The notes under the pieces: generated by a model | Database searches by the model: none | Told to the model about the DNA's origin: nothing | The model's input: only the letters and a program-made list of their open reading frames with translations | Shown here: piece after piece, positions 1 through 10,962 of the stretch | Layout: each line of letters opens with the position of its first letter | Position numbering within the stretch: the first letter of the stretch is position 1 | Program-made: the position numbers and the translations under genes | Source: Oncomelania hupensis | Taxonomy: Eukaryota; Mollusca; Gastropoda; Littorinimorpha; Pomatiopsidae | DNA: 64,000 nucleotides | Direction: 5' to 3' | NCBI GenBank assembly: GCA_036898135.1 | Contig: CM072522.1 | Coordinates: 62,745,260 to 62,809,259 of the forward strand

Positions 1-540
1 ATGGATAAAACATCTGTATCTGCATTCTGATGGAGAAATTCGCCATATGTCTGGCACAACCAGCGTAATTGTGAGTACTATTTATTTATTCACACAAACA
101 AGACACGAGCAAAACACCTTCTTAGAAACACTTTTTGTCTGTCTGTGTATTTGTTCGTATTTTTCTCACATGCACATAAAATGCTAATGCATGATCAATT
201 TTGCTTATTATTGGTCTTTGTCCTGCATGGATCGTGAAGTGATTGTAAACTTTGTATGTGTTTTGTTTTCAATAGGCCTAATCAGTATTTCTTTAATTTC
301 TTTATCATCTTTGTGGCGTTTGTGAATTCCTCATTATTATATTTTATCCGTTTTCTGATTTATTCTACTTGTAACTTTATGTGTTTATCATGTTCAAGCG
401 TGCCTTGTATCATCCGCATGCTTGTTTTTTCTTCTTTAAAAAAAAAGAAAAAGAAAACTGCATGTGTGCCTGCTTGCAAGAGTTTACTTTTGTCTAGTTA
501 TTTGTCAAGGATTCTGTATTATTTTTTCTGGCCTTTCCGT
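1..540. other. Non-coding stretch, nothing recognised
   Basis: AT-rich sequence with no convincing reading frame, RNA gene or repeat boundary. The open frames that cross it run into the pyrimidine-rich tract that follows and read as low-complexity Ser/Leu/Phe strings, so I do not regard them as genes. Confidence 0.5.
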
Positions 541-544
541 ACTT

Positions 545-752
545 TTTCCATCGTTTTTCCATATCCCTCTTTCTTCCTTTCTCTCCCTCTCTTCATTCCG
601 TTCCCTTCCTCTCCTTCCAACTTTCCTTCCCTTTCTTTCTTCCTTTCTCTCCCTTCCTCTCTCTCCCTCTTTATTCCCTTGTCTTCCCCTCTTTCTTCCT
701 TTCTCTCCCTCTTTTTCTTTCTTTCCCCTCCCCTTCTTTTTCTTATCGTACT
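545..752. repeat. Pyrimidine-rich low-complexity tract
   Basis: About 200 bp made almost only of C and T (variants of CTTTCCTTCTCTCCCT). It produces apparent open frames rich in Ser, Leu, Phe and Pro because stop codons need purines. Purely low complexity. Confidence 0.9.
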
Positions 753-911
753 TGTTGCTAGCTAGGCCTCGTGCTAGCGAGAAAGCGATGTAGTTATATC
801 CTATATGCGCGTGCCTGTACTTTTGGGAAGGGAGGGATCGCTATGCTTAGGACATTTCAACAGCGAATATATTTATAGCTGGGAACCTAGGTGCGGCCTC
901 CGAGCTGCTGT

Positions 912-2170
912 GCAAGGTCCTCCTGAAAATAATACTCAACAGGTTGAAACTTCAAGCTGAACAAATCATAGCTGAAGAACAAGCAGGATTCATGGCAGGG
1001 CGAAGTACCAATGAATAGATTTTCAACCTCAGAATAATCTGTGAAAAATACCTACAGCACCAACAACATCTATATCATGTGTTCATAGCCTTCAAGAAGG
1101 CGTTTGACCGAGTCTGGCATGCAGCTCTATGGGCAACAATGAAAGTGTACAACATCAGCCCTAAAATTACTGAAGTCGTCAAAAGCCTGTATAAGTCCTC
1201 CATAACAGCGTCATCAGGAACTGGTTCTGAACAACAATCGGTGTGCGTCAAGGATGCCTACTCTCTCCAAAACTCTTCAACATCTTCCTAGAGTTCATCA
1301 TGTCAGATGCCCTTGCAGATCACGAAGGCACAGTCAGCATAGGGGGTAAAGCAATCTCCAATCTTCGTTTTGCGGATGACATTGATGGATTGGCTGGAGA
1401 GGAACAGGAACTTGAACAGCTGGTACAGATGCTCGACACCACCTCCTGAGATTATTAAATGGAAATAAGAGAAGACCAAAATGATGACCAACAACACCAA
1501 TGGCATCAACATGGATATCAAAGTCCAAAGCCAATCCCTCAACACAGTGCATAGCTTCAAATATTTAGGAGCCATTGGATCAGACAATGGGTCCCGACAG
1601 GAAGTCCTCTCCAGGATCGAACAAACAACTGCTGCCCTGACAAGGTTGAAGCCCATTTGGAAAGACATTACCATCAGTCTACATTCCAAAGTAAGACTGC
1701 TGCGCTCCCTTGTCATCTCCATCTTCCTATATGCTTGCAAAGCATGGACCCTCAAGGCAGATCTACAACGAAGAATACAAAGCATGGAGATGAGGTGCTA
1801 CAGAAGACTTCTGGGCATTACCTATACCCAACACATCACCAATGACGAAGTCCGACAGACCATCACACAAGCCATTGGACAACACGATGACCTGCTCACA
1901 GTGGTGAAGGAACGGAAACTCCGATGGTATGGTCACGTCACCAGATCATCAGGCCTTACAAAGACCATCCTGCAAGGCACAGTGCAAGGAGGTAGAAGAA
2001 GGGGAAGACCGAAAAAGAGGTGGGAGGACAACATCCGAGAATGGACTGGTTTGACACTGAGCGAAGCCATCAGGGCTGCTGAGGACAGAGAAAGATGGAG
2101 TATGCTGGTTAAACGATCATCTGTGGTGCCCCTACGACCTCCGAGTTACGGGACAGAATAGGATAGGATA
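912..2170 (+). pseudogene. RTE-like LINE, 5'-truncated and degenerate reverse transcriptase
   Basis: The translation follows the reverse transcriptase and C-terminal part of the intact LINE at 34550-37909, starting inside the RT domain. Recognisable blocks are the F(I/K)KAFDRVWHAALW block near 1080, the FADDID catalytic box near 1370, the LRWYGHVTR and RGRPKKRWED C-terminal motifs near 1920-2040, and a GGATAGGATA tail at the 3' end. The frame is broken: a stop near 1017, a deletion with frame change near 1200-1250, and another break near 1450 where the DTTSRAYG stretch is damaged. It is a dead copy of the family that recurs through the window. The clade name (RTE-like) rests on the APE-endonuclease plus RT architecture and this C-terminal domain. 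Confidence 0.8.
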
Positions 2171-2381
2171 ATGCTTGTTGTTGTCTTATAGTCCGCCCCA
2201 CAGTTTGTTTGTTTGTTTGTACATTGCTTAAGGTCCAGTTAATTCTTTAGAGTTGTATCAGGACCGTTGGACAGGACAGAGCAATACAACACAGATGACA
2301 TCAGCTTCATGGCACCTCACACGGATCATGATTACAAGGTCATAAAATTAGGAGGCGCTGGAGGTGCAGAGTATTCACCTC

Positions 2382-3333
2382 CTATCCTATCCTTTCCTAT
2401 CCTGTCCCGTAACCCGAAGGCCGTAGGGGCTCCACAGATGATCGTTTAACCAGCATACTCCATCTTTCTCTGTCCTCAGCAGCCCTGATGGCTTCGCTCA
2501 GTGTCAAACCAGTCCATTCTCGAATGTTGTTCTCCCACCTCTTTTTCGGTCTCCCTCTTCTTCTACCTCCTTGCACTGTGCCTTGCAGGATAGTCTTTGC
2601 AAGGCCTGATGATCTGGTGACGTGGCCATACCATCGGAGTTTCCGTTTCTTCACCACTGTGAGCAGGTCATCGTGTTGTCCAATGGCTTGTGTGATGGTC
2701 TGTCGGACTTCGTCCTTGGTGATGTGTTGGGTATAGAAATGCCCAGAAGTCTTCTGTACACCTCATCTATGCTTTGTATTCTTTGTTGGAGATCTGCTGT
2801 GAGGGTCCATGCTTCGCAAGCATATAGGAAGATGGAGATGACAAGGGAGCGCGGCAGTCTTACTTTGGAATGTAGACTGATGGTCCTGTCTTTCCAAATG
2901 GGCTTCAACCTTGTCAGGGCAGCAGTTGTTTGTGCGATCCTGGAGAGGACTTCCTGTCTGGACCCATTGTCTGATACAATGGCTCCTAAATATTTGAAGC
3001 TATGCACTGTGTTGAGGGATTGGCCTTGGACTTTGATGTCCGTGTTGATGCCATTGGTGTTGTTGGGCATCATTTTGGTCTTCTCTGCACTTATTTCCAT
3101 TCCATAGGCTCTGGAGGTTGTGTCAAGCCTCTGTACCAGCTGTTCAAGTTCTTGTTCCTCTCCAGCCAATCCATCAATGTCATCTGCAAAACGAAGATTG
3201 GAGATTGCTCTACCCTCTATGCTGACTGTGCCTTCATGATCTGCAAGAGCATCTGACATGATGCGCTCTAGGAAGATGTTGAAGAGTGTTGGAGAGAGTA
3301 GGCATCCTTGACGCACACCGATTGTTGTTCTGA
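2382..3333 (-). mobile_element. RTE-like LINE copy, 5'-truncated, with 12-bp target-site duplication
   Basis: Read on the minus strand, this runs from inside the RT domain (RQGCLLSPTLFNIF) through the FADDID box to the RGRPKKRWE C-terminus and a GGATAGG-type tail at 2382. Near 2745-2760 the frame is disturbed, so the protein is not continuous. It is flanked by AGTATTCACCTC at 2370-2381 and again at 3334-3345, a perfect 12-bp target-site duplication, so the insertion boundaries are certain. It interrupts the left arm of the surrounding inverted repeat, which continues past it; the LINE is therefore younger than the inverted repeat. Confidence 0.9.
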
Positions 3334-3467
3334 AGTATTCACCTCAATTTTTAGAAATCCAGGTTTAATAAAACAGTATAAAAGAAAATATAAATATCTT
3401 AAATAATAAATGTAAGAACTTAACAGGCAGAAAAAGGCAAATACTAGTGCCATTTGGCAGAATAAAC

Positions 3468-3735
3468 CCTCCATCACCTTCACCACCTCACCTATCCCAT
3501 AGTCTTGTGAACCATGGGGCACCACTGATGCTTTGGCAATCAATTCTTTCCATTTCTCTGTTTTCTGCCTCTCTTAGGGTATCACTCAATCTCAGGCCTG
3601 TCCACTTTACAATGTTACCTTCCCACCTTTTCCTCTGTCTGTCTCTCTTCCTCCCACCTTGTACTGTCCCTTGTAAAAATATTTTGGATAGTCCATTTGA
3701 TCTTGTGACATGGCTACATCAAAGCCACCATACCA
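3468..3735 (-). pseudogene. Divergent RTE-like LINE 3' fragment
   Basis: The minus-strand translation resembles the extreme C-terminus of the RTE-like protein (VKWTGLRLSDTL, then a K..ASVVPHGSQDYG ending) but differs from the other copies at many positions. It appears to belong to a second subfamily. It occupies the centre of the inverted repeat. No intact frame. Confidence 0.6.
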
Positions 3736-4051
3736 CCAACTAAAATACATTCTGCCTGTTAATTACTTATGTTTAGTATTTAAGATTTTTAAATTTCCTT
3801 TTAGACTGGTTTTTTAAAGCTGGAGGTCGAAAAATTGAGGTGAATTCTCTGCGTCTCCAGCGCCTCCTAATTTTATGACCTTGTAAATATGATCCGTGTG
3901 AGGTGCCATGAAGTTGAAGTCATCTGTGTTGTATTGCTCTGTCCTGTCCAACGGTCCTGATACAACTCTAAAGAATTAACTGGACCTTAAGCAATGTACA
4001 AACAAACTAACAAACAAACTGTGGGGCGGACTATAAGACAACAACAAGCAT

Positions 4052-4758
4052 TAAAGAAAAGAAAAAGATAATCATACAAAAACAACAAAGAAACCAAACC
4101 AAAGGCAACACTAACATATTTACAAATTGAACTGAATTTGACAATAATTATGATTATGCAAAGCAGTGTTAAATTTTCACAAGTTTCATTTTGTTAAATT
4201 GACAACCAACGCTCTTTAGCCCACTAATCATTATTCGATGGGGGACATTAATTTATGAATCCAATTTAGCACTCTGGCATGCTGCAATAGTTTAGTTTGA
4301 TGATTCAGTCACCAACAGCACAAACTTGAATATCATAAAAAGGCCTCATGTTTGTATGAATAAAAACAAGAAAAAAATAAGTAGAATTGAACTGTTTTCA
4401 TTCACCGTTTCCATGTAAATTGTAAGCTCTATATCACAATGTTGACGAAAAACAAATGTGCAAAAATACCAGCATTATTGCAAGGAGTCATTTCCATACA
4501 CATTACACAATAATTTTGTTGACAAATATGTTCGGGATTCATCAGAAACACGCCGATACAGTCGAGCAATATCTTCTATATTTACATATTGCTATGTGGT
4601 CTGTTTGACCTTGACCTGCTCCGCAACGCAACCGCTTGGTGTCGCCGTGGTGTCGCTGACATCACTCGTTTCGCATAGCATCGTGTTATGACTCTTCTTT
4701 GTAGTATACCCATAGTCTTTGATGGGCTTAAACAAAATATTCTAAAATGGTGTCAAAC
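4052..4758. other. AT-rich non-coding stretch, nothing recognised
   Basis: AT-rich sequence between the inverted repeat and the lectin exon. Only short chance frames are seen. It may be intron or intergenic DNA of the minus-strand host gene. Confidence 0.4.
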
Positions 4759-4967
4759 CTGTACATGTTGGATGACGAAATCAGCCCTTTTCTGAGACCA
4801 ACAAAAACGAACCGTTTCCAAGTCCCTTTGTCCCTCAAGTAAGCAAACACGTCCATGTCTTCCTGTGTTCTGAACGTCGCCAGTTTCCCACCTTGATCTC
4901 CACATGCTTTTTCTGCTTCTGTCCACATTATGTCACGAGCTCCTTCATGTAAGCTTATGCATCTGTC
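4759..4967 (-). CDS. C-type lectin domain exon (partial host gene)
   Basis: A 209-bp candidate internal exon on the minus strand. It starts after a good acceptor (TTTTCTGTTCCCAG) and ends at CAG|GT. The translation begins RCISLHEGARDIMW and continues TEAEKACGDQGGKLATF, then TFRTQEDMDVFAYL and a FVFVGLRKG strand. This is the N-terminal half of a C-type lectin-like fold: the WxEAExxCxxxGGxLAxxxxxxE pattern followed by the (F/W)xGL strand. The second half, with the two distal cysteines, must lie in another exon that I did not find. The adjacent CUB/LDLa exon is upstream on the same strand and is a plausible partner. A fragment of a dead gene cannot be excluded. Confidence 0.65.
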
Positions 4968-5127
4968 CTGGGAACAGAAAAATACAATGTGATGGGGATT
5001 GAAATGGTCTTCGAGCGTTAAAGCTTCTCTTTCTCTAAATCTCTCTATCTTAAATGAGATTCAGTTGATGATCTTTGAAGCTTCCTTTTTGTTTGGAAGA
5101 ACATTATACGGCAAGCCAGAATCAAGT

Positions 5128-5247
5128 CTCTTATCCCATTCTATCCATTTTCTAACTCGAAGGTGGTTGGGGCACCACAGACGATCGTTTAACCAGCGTA
5201 CTCCATCTTCCTCTGTCCTCAACAACCTTCATGGCTTCGCTCAGCCA
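5128..5247 (-). pseudogene. RTE-like LINE 3'-end scrap
   Basis: About 120 bp matching the last codons and 3' end of the RTE-like family: the AACTCGAAGGT...GGGGCACCACAGACGATCG block, then the run coding the DRERWSMLVKRSS-like C-terminus in reverse. No other part of the element is attached. Confidence 0.8.
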
Positions 5248-5748
5248 AGTGTAAGAGATAAATAGCGGTTTCAACGCCAAGTTGCTGCAGGCGTCCTATC
5301 ATTATAATATAAGCTTTTTTAAGAGCGTTTTAAAGGCACTCCAAAAGCAATCTGTTAATTCCTTCACTTACTGATAAATATATATAATGTGTGTGCCTTG
5401 CCTGTGGTTCACACAATCAATCCACGCACGCACGCACGCGCGCATAGCCTCGGCACGCACTGGCTGCGAAACGTGCGGGTCGATATTCTGGCATGATGAA
5501 AGTGTTCTAGAACGTCCATAGCAATGGAATGCCATCTAATGGTCTTCTAGATCCATTGACAGCTAGCTAACTGTTGTGTGAGGACGTGTTATTAAATAGA
5601 TGTGTTTTATGAAAGTGAACAAGTTTGTTTTTTTATTTGGAAATATTATATAGTGATGATGATTATGAACAATCTATTTCAATGCAAGAAAAAGATGCTA
5701 TTACACGAGATAGTCTATTCATTGGACACATGGTCAAAAGCGGTGTAC
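5248..5748. other. Non-coding stretch, nothing recognised
   Basis: No convincing frame. A short CACG-rich patch (about 5415-5440) is simple sequence. Confidence 0.4.
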
Positions 5749-6785
5749 TCAGGTTAGTAGGAGTATGGGGAAAACTATTTGAGACTGTTGGTCCATTGAC
5801 TGAATTAAATATATTTTCGGTAATTGAGGACGTCTGTACTTTAAATCTTCTAATGCTTCTAAGATTGCCAACTGTTCATCACTGTCCCCCTGGATGTGAG
5901 TTAACGCCAGTTCTTGTTCCAACCTGCTTCTTTCCTTAGCTAACTCTATGTTCTCAAGTTCTGCCTCCAACTCCTCGTCAATTTTAGCCTGAATAGCCAA
6001 CGCTTCTTGTCTCTCCCTTTCTTCTTCTAACAGAAATTCCCTTTCCCTGGTGTCAGCTATAAGTTGTCTTTTTTCCCTTTCAACTTTACATTCTACCTGT
6101 CTTTCCTGTTCTTTTATTGCTGCCCTTTTCCTTGCCTGTTTTGCCTTAGTCAACTGCTCAACCTTGCTTAGCTCAAGCAATTGCTTCTCCTGAGCTGACG
6201 CAAATGCTTTAGCCTTTAACCTAGCAGCTAGTGCTGCAGACTAAGAACGCGCTTCAATCTTCTTGTTAAACAAACATGTCTCTGCTGAAGAGCGCCCACT
6301 CCTAAATGACCTTGACCCTGCGGATCTTGAGCTGCTAGCATAAGCAGTATCCTTCATCCCTGATAAATCGCTAATATGAGCATTAGCTTGCTGAGTTTTA
6401 ATATCTAGATCAGTTACTGTAGCGTCTACTTCAGGGTTTTCTTCTAACAGAAGTAGTGCAGTAGCAGCACCAACAAAGGCACTTTGGTAAGAGGTTAGTT
6501 CTCTCTGTAGAGCCTTAAGCCTTTCTAAACTTGGCTGGGGTTTACCTAACTGACAGAAATTGCATCCAAAACCCTAACCAAAGGATTTTTTCCCTTATGA
6601 AATCTAGACGTTTTAACCCCAACTTGATATTCTTGACCCTTTGCTGTAAGTAACCTTTTGGGACTGGTTTCTTCAGATTGGGTTTGTTCACCCAAAGGAG
6701 ATATATGTCCTTCCTTACACTCCTCTGAATAAACTTCCTCATTCTTTAAACTGTCTAACAAATCCTCATTACCTTGCAAACTCAT
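5749..6785 (-). pseudogene. gag-like coiled-coil reading frame of an LTR retroelement (BEL/Pao-like?)
   Basis: On the minus strand an ATG at 6785 opens MSLQGNEDLLDSLKNEE, followed by RLLTAKGQEYQVGVKT, a helical region (LERLKALQRELTSYQSAF) and a Ser/Arg-rich segment (SSSRSAGSRSFRSG). A long Glu/Lys/Arg/Ala-rich coiled coil (about 6240-5850) ends near 5749. The LTxKGxEY opening, SRS linker and coiled coil are reminiscent of BEL/Pao gag proteins. The frame is broken near 6555 and carries a stop near 6240, so it is not functional as written. It sits directly downstream of an LTR-like sequence in the same orientation, which supports gag. No protease, RT or integrase follows, so only the 5' end of the element remains. 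Family assignment is tentative. Confidence 0.5.
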
Positions 6786-7079
6786 ATTGCTCAAAGCAAA
6801 CGTTACTTTCTTTCAAACAAATGGCATCAACTGTCCATTAGACTTTTTCTTTATGAGTTGGACCCGTGACAATACAGCTTTTATTCACCGCCTATGTAAC
6901 TACCTAGCCCGAACCACAAGTAGAAAAAGATTTCAGTGTGCTAGCCACTAAATCTACCCACTCGCATTCACCTTGTATTTACGTAAGATTCACTCAAAAT
7001 AGTACCACGAATTTATTTGCTTTCAAAAGGGGACAAGAGAGTACACCAACAGACCAAGTCCGAACCACAAGCCTATCTA

Positions 7080-7132
7080 AGTGACTGTTTAGGTGACTGT
7101 TTATATGACTGTTTAGATGACTGTTTAGGTGA
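7080..7132 (+). repeat. Short tandem repeat, 13-bp unit x4
   Basis: Four consecutive copies of a unit close to GTGACTGTTTAGG, with one or two substitutions each. It lies inside the LTR-like region. Confidence 0.85.
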
Positions 7133-7499
7133 AATCTGTCGAACATAAACACCTATGTTAAACAACGTAACATAACATAGAATATATGAAAATAACATAC
7201 ATGCCAAAATAAACATGTCATACACTGCATGAAAATAATTTCTTCAACCATGCATAACTCCAAAAATGTTCACATGAGCAGACGGCATCAAAACTCCAAC
7301 ATAGACCATACAAACGTGTTCTCCAAAAATAAACGTTTACCTATGCATCTTTCTTAAACAGACTTTTAGAGAACCTATTTCCCTTACAAACAAAGCGTAT
7401 GTAGGAACACATTTATATGATAGAGTTAGAACAATAATTTCACCGCACATGAAGAACACACACGGAAAGGTCTTAGAACAAAACAAACCATCCAAAGAA

Positions 7500-7865
7500 A
7501 ATGACCTACTAAAAGAGATGAGGCAGAGAACACAGGAAGAAAAATAAAAGAAGATGGATATAAATAAAAGGAAGAAACAGAGGTGAATAATAGAAAGAAA
7601 TAGAGGAAGTAGGAGAAAATGGAGAGAAGAAATAATAAAGAAATTGAAGAGGGAGAAAAAGAGATGACGGGAAAGAAAGAGAAAGAATGGGAGGGGAAGT
7701 GAGAAAGGAAGAAAGAAAGGAAGAGAAAGGAAGGAAGAGGGAGAGAGAAGGAGAGAAAGAAAAAGAAAGAGGGAGGGAAAGGTGGCAGAATGAGAGAAAG
7801 GAAGAAAGAGGGAGGGAGAAGATGGAAAGAGGGAGAAAAAGGGCAGACAAGACACAAAAAAGGAG
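7500..7865. repeat. Purine-rich low-complexity tract
   Basis: Long GA-rich stretch (GAAAGGAAG, GGGAGAGA variants). Open frames on both strands here encode only Lys/Arg/Glu or Ser/Phe/Leu strings and are not genes. Confidence 0.9.
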
Positions 7866-8321
7866 GAAATAAAAGGAAATCTAAAGAACACAGAATTGGA
7901 ACGAAATATTCACATTCTAGAAGCATACAACATAAATGTAATCAATTAATAACTGACCTTTTGGTTTATCAAATTGCGAGAGAAAAACAAAGAACAAGGT
8001 GGAAGAAATTGCTGCAAGAAAAAGACGATCCGCTCTTACAATTGCCACGGGCCAACTAAACAAAAAACCAGCCCCAAAATACAAAAATATACATGAGTTC
8101 AGATCTCACCAAACAAACAAGTAAAATGAAAACAAGCTGCACGCAAAATGCATGCAAACTTTACCCAACCTTACGATTGTCAAAAAGGTCATTAGTCCGT
8201 GCACTGTGCGCAAAATGCATGCGCTGCACAGACACATACACTCAAACTAGATGGCAAAGGTGCATAGATAAAAGGGAAAACGATGAGGTGGAAGGAGGAG
8301 GGGATAAACGGAGATACATGG

Positions 8322-8325
<4 letters not shown>

Positions 8326-8391
<66 letters not shown>

Positions 8392-8400
8392 ATCAGAGAG
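8326..8400. repeat. (GA)n microsatellite
   Basis: An uninterrupted GA run from about 8326 to 8364, then an imperfect GAAAGAGAGA continuation. Inside the LTR-like region. Confidence 0.95.
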
Positions 8401-9187
8401 GAAGATAAATTAAACAGCAATAATACACACAAATACACAAGCCACTATATAGGAATCATTTCAAAAAATTAATTTAGAGTCCTTGACAATAGGCAAGACA
8501 AAGTAAACTCCTGCTGGCAAGCAGGCACACAAACGATACACAGCCCTTACAAAAACCAGACTCTCCTTTATCCTAAGACAACACAGTCTTTTCGTCCAGG
8601 AAACGTCTGCTTCCAATAGCTACCAACTTGACTCTGCTGGGCCAAAATCTACCCGGTTCACAGTACACGGTATCGAGTTCCACTCAGTACCCTAATTCCC
8701 CGACTATGTATTATGTGCTATGCGTAACCCACGTGAAACCCACACATACTTATCTTACATACGCAGTAAAGAATGCTGATACAAAACTTTGTACACTGTA
8801 GCACTATAGATGTGCAACTCTGCACGATATATAATTACGGCACTACCACTATTATCGTGCATTGAAAACTCGAGTCGTCACATTATTCCATTTGATTCTT
8901 TTTGATTCTGTAACTTTTGTGCTATCGTATTGTTTTGTGTTATGGTTTAATAGAGGGTGTGACAGCTTAGTTTATTGTTACGAGTTAGTGAAGTTGTGAG
9001 ACAGGAAAACACGCAACTAATGCAATACACCTTTTCATTACAGTCTGAAAATACTATTTAAATAAATCTAACCAAATAATCAAAAACAATAACAAACAAA
9101 ACATTACAGTATTTGAAAGAAAATATACAGGACAAAGGTATATTTATGATTTTATGTACACATACACCACTCTGACAAGAAGTGTAC

Positions 9188-10224
9188 CTGAATATGAAGA
9201 GATTCCGGTCTGCATTGATAACTGGTGTAAGGACAGTCTTCTGTCTCGTCCTCCCCATCCTGGCACTCCTGTCTTAAGTTACAGTCCAGGTGTTGCCGGA
9301 ACGCATCGTAGTGTCTGGAGCAGTTAAACTGACCACTGGACAGTTGCGTTATTGACTCGTTGAGTTTGTGGTATGAATAATACATTAAAATGCCGCTAGA
9401 CGGTGTGCGAATAAACGTAGATGGAATTTCGTTGCTTTCAAAATATACGACAATGGAGGTAATGAGCAGCGCTGCCATGATGTGTTGTTCACCACATGTG
9501 TGCCACAGTACTGTAGTTGTACCGTCATTGTCAATGGTTTTCAATTCCATAACATCATAATTACAAGACCACATAGCGAGAAGTCTATACACTTGAAATC
9601 TACAAAAACTGATCATCAGAACAATATTTTCTGGAAGATGAAGTGTGTGAGACAATCGTAGTCCTACTGGGTAGTCAAGGTTTTCCTCAAATCCAGGCAG
9701 AGTTAGGAAGCCAGAGGTGAGTGATTCATTCAGTTGGATAAAAGATCCATATAATGGGTTGTCTTGAAGTGCCTCAAAATACACCCAGAAATCTTCAGGA
9801 ATTTGACTGTCTTCGACCAAAACATACAGTGTGTTACCAGGGACTATAATTAGAGGCAACCGGTCTTCATTGACTATGCCTGGAACTATCACATCCATTC
9901 TATTGCGAGGAGTGCAAAACATTAAACCTTTTTCATTGTAATACTTCACAATTGTGTCTGAAAGATAACTGAATAGATTTACGTCGTTTAGTCTTACTAT
10001 AGTTGAACCGTTGCACGGTCTCTTATCTACTCCAACAAACTGTCCATAAGCCTTGAGATGAAAGTTCTGTGGAACAGTGATCTGGAAGAGACACGTACTA
10101 AATCTGCGGTTGTATGTGTTTTTATTACTGAAAGCGTTGACAATGCCTTCTGTTCCGTTGATTTCAATTGCCTTTTCTGAGTTGCAATCGTTGATATCCA
10201 CGTAATACAGAGGGGAAGTAGAAT
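9188..10224 (-). CDS. CUB-like plus LDL-receptor class A exon (receptor-type protein, partial)
   Basis: A 1037-bp minus-strand exon bounded by an acceptor (GCTAAAACAG at 10225) and a donor (CAG|GTACAC at 9187). The translation carries an extracellular beta-rich region with paired cysteines and a CLFQITVPQNFHLKAYG strand typical of CUB-like domains, and a second similar region. It then has a six-cysteine LDLa module ending CQDGEDETEDC, which has the acidic D-x-x-D-E calcium-binding pattern. Several NxS/T sequons fit an extracellular location. Domain order CUB-LDLa, with a lectin exon next on the same strand, resembles gastropod GRL101-like receptors, but no transmembrane part was found here. 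The frame is open throughout, so this may be a living exon. Confidence 0.7.
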
Positions 10225-10786
10225 CTGTTTTAGCACATAAACACAGAAACAATTGTCATCAAGTGATCAAACATACCCCTGAACATGAACACGTCTTAAC
10301 ATCAGAGCTTGCCCTAATCTATACGTGTGCGTGTCGGGTGGTGCTTAGTGGTTAGGGCATACGCTCATGTTTGGAAAAGTTAAGCTGCATCAAACCCCTT
10401 TAGTTCTTAGGTAGGCAATCGGAGAAAATTAATAAGTTTTACAATCATATAGGATGGCATTTACCTGATTATGTTTCGATGAGCGGCTGTGAACTAGACA
10501 AAAGCATTTATGTGTTTATACTGTAAGCACTAAACAGCCGTCCACAAGTAAAATAATCAGAGTGCAGTTAACAATGACCAAGAATCCAGATACATTTCAG
10601 GCATGGTCTACTCTTAAAACAAAACTCCTAGTCACTGTATTAAGATCATTGGGACTTTTAAGGCAAGGCAAGTTTATTCCAGAAAAAAAACACAATAAGG
10701 GCACATGGACATCGTAAAAATGATATATACACACATGGAAAATAATTAATTACATAACATTTTAATTTTTTTATTAGAACAAAATT
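10225..10786. other. Intron or intergenic stretch, nothing firm
   Basis: Upstream of the CUB/LDLa exon. An AAGGCAAGGCAAGTTTATT patch near 10660 looks like the end of a dispersed element, but I could not define its limits. Confidence 0.35.
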
Positions 10787-10869
10787 AATTTTTGACCTGG
10801 GATAACAACGTTACAATTGTTTAATATTTAATTTTTGACATGATATAACAACGTCACAATTGTTTAATA
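10787..10869 (+). repeat. Two-copy tandem duplication, about 43-bp period
   Basis: AATTTTTGACCTGGGATAAC...TTGTTTAATA is repeated at 10830 as AATTTTTGACATGATATAAC...TTGTTTAATA with a few substitutions. Confidence 0.85.
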
Positions 10870-10887
10870 ATTATTTCATTAGCCTTA

Positions 10888-10962
10888 TGTCGCGTCACCC
10901 GAGTGGGTTCCGCGACGTTCAGCTCAAACAGCGAGTGAGAGGGATAGAAACTCAAACAAATT
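10888..10962 (-). repeat. Orphan 3' end of the gypsy LTR
   Basis: Reverse complement of the last about 75 bp of the LTR that ends at 17743: the terminal CTCGGGTGACGCGACA plus GAACCCA and GTTTGAGTTTCTATC blocks are shared, with scattered differences. No primer-binding site or internal region is attached, so this is a solo or truncated LTR remnant. Confidence 0.75.

Larger units (their letters stand above)
2171..4051. repeat. Head-to-head inverted repeat, about 0.3-kb arms, split by a LINE
   Basis: The left arm (2171-2381, continuing at 3346-about 3440) is the reverse complement of the right arm (about 3735-4051). Shared landmarks are ATGCTTGTTGTTGTC at 2171, mirrored at 4051; the AAGGTCCAGTTAATTC block at 2230, mirrored near 3985; and the ATTTCC/TTAACAGGCAG region near 3430, mirrored near 3755. 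The centre (about 3445-3735) holds a LINE 3' fragment. Each arm carries a GGTCC...GGACC hairpin near its outer end, followed by a CAAA-type tail, as in the fragments at 15686 and 26497. It is either two copies of one short element inserted head to head or a foldback element. No flanking target duplication was found. Confidence 0.75.
6867..8882 (-). repeat. Long LTR-like sequence (minus-strand retroelement)
   Basis: The minus-strand start TGTGACGACTCGAG at 8882 matches the LTR start of the gypsy element at 15593/24947. Alignable blocks continue for about 450 bp (GTGCAGAGTTGCACATCT, ACAGTGTACA, TTTCACGTG, TACTGAG). The far end is proposed at 6867 because an AATAAA signal (minus, 6880-6885) and a ...TGTCA terminus lie just before the gag-like frame. 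The middle contains purine/pyrimidine simple repeats. The 3' boundary is inferred, and no TGG-type primer-binding site is visible there. Confidence 0.5.

Noticed and set aside
7337..7926. Long Ser/Phe/Leu-rich frames on the minus strand
   Set aside because: Low-complexity purine/pyrimidine tract with few possible stops; no protein-like composition.
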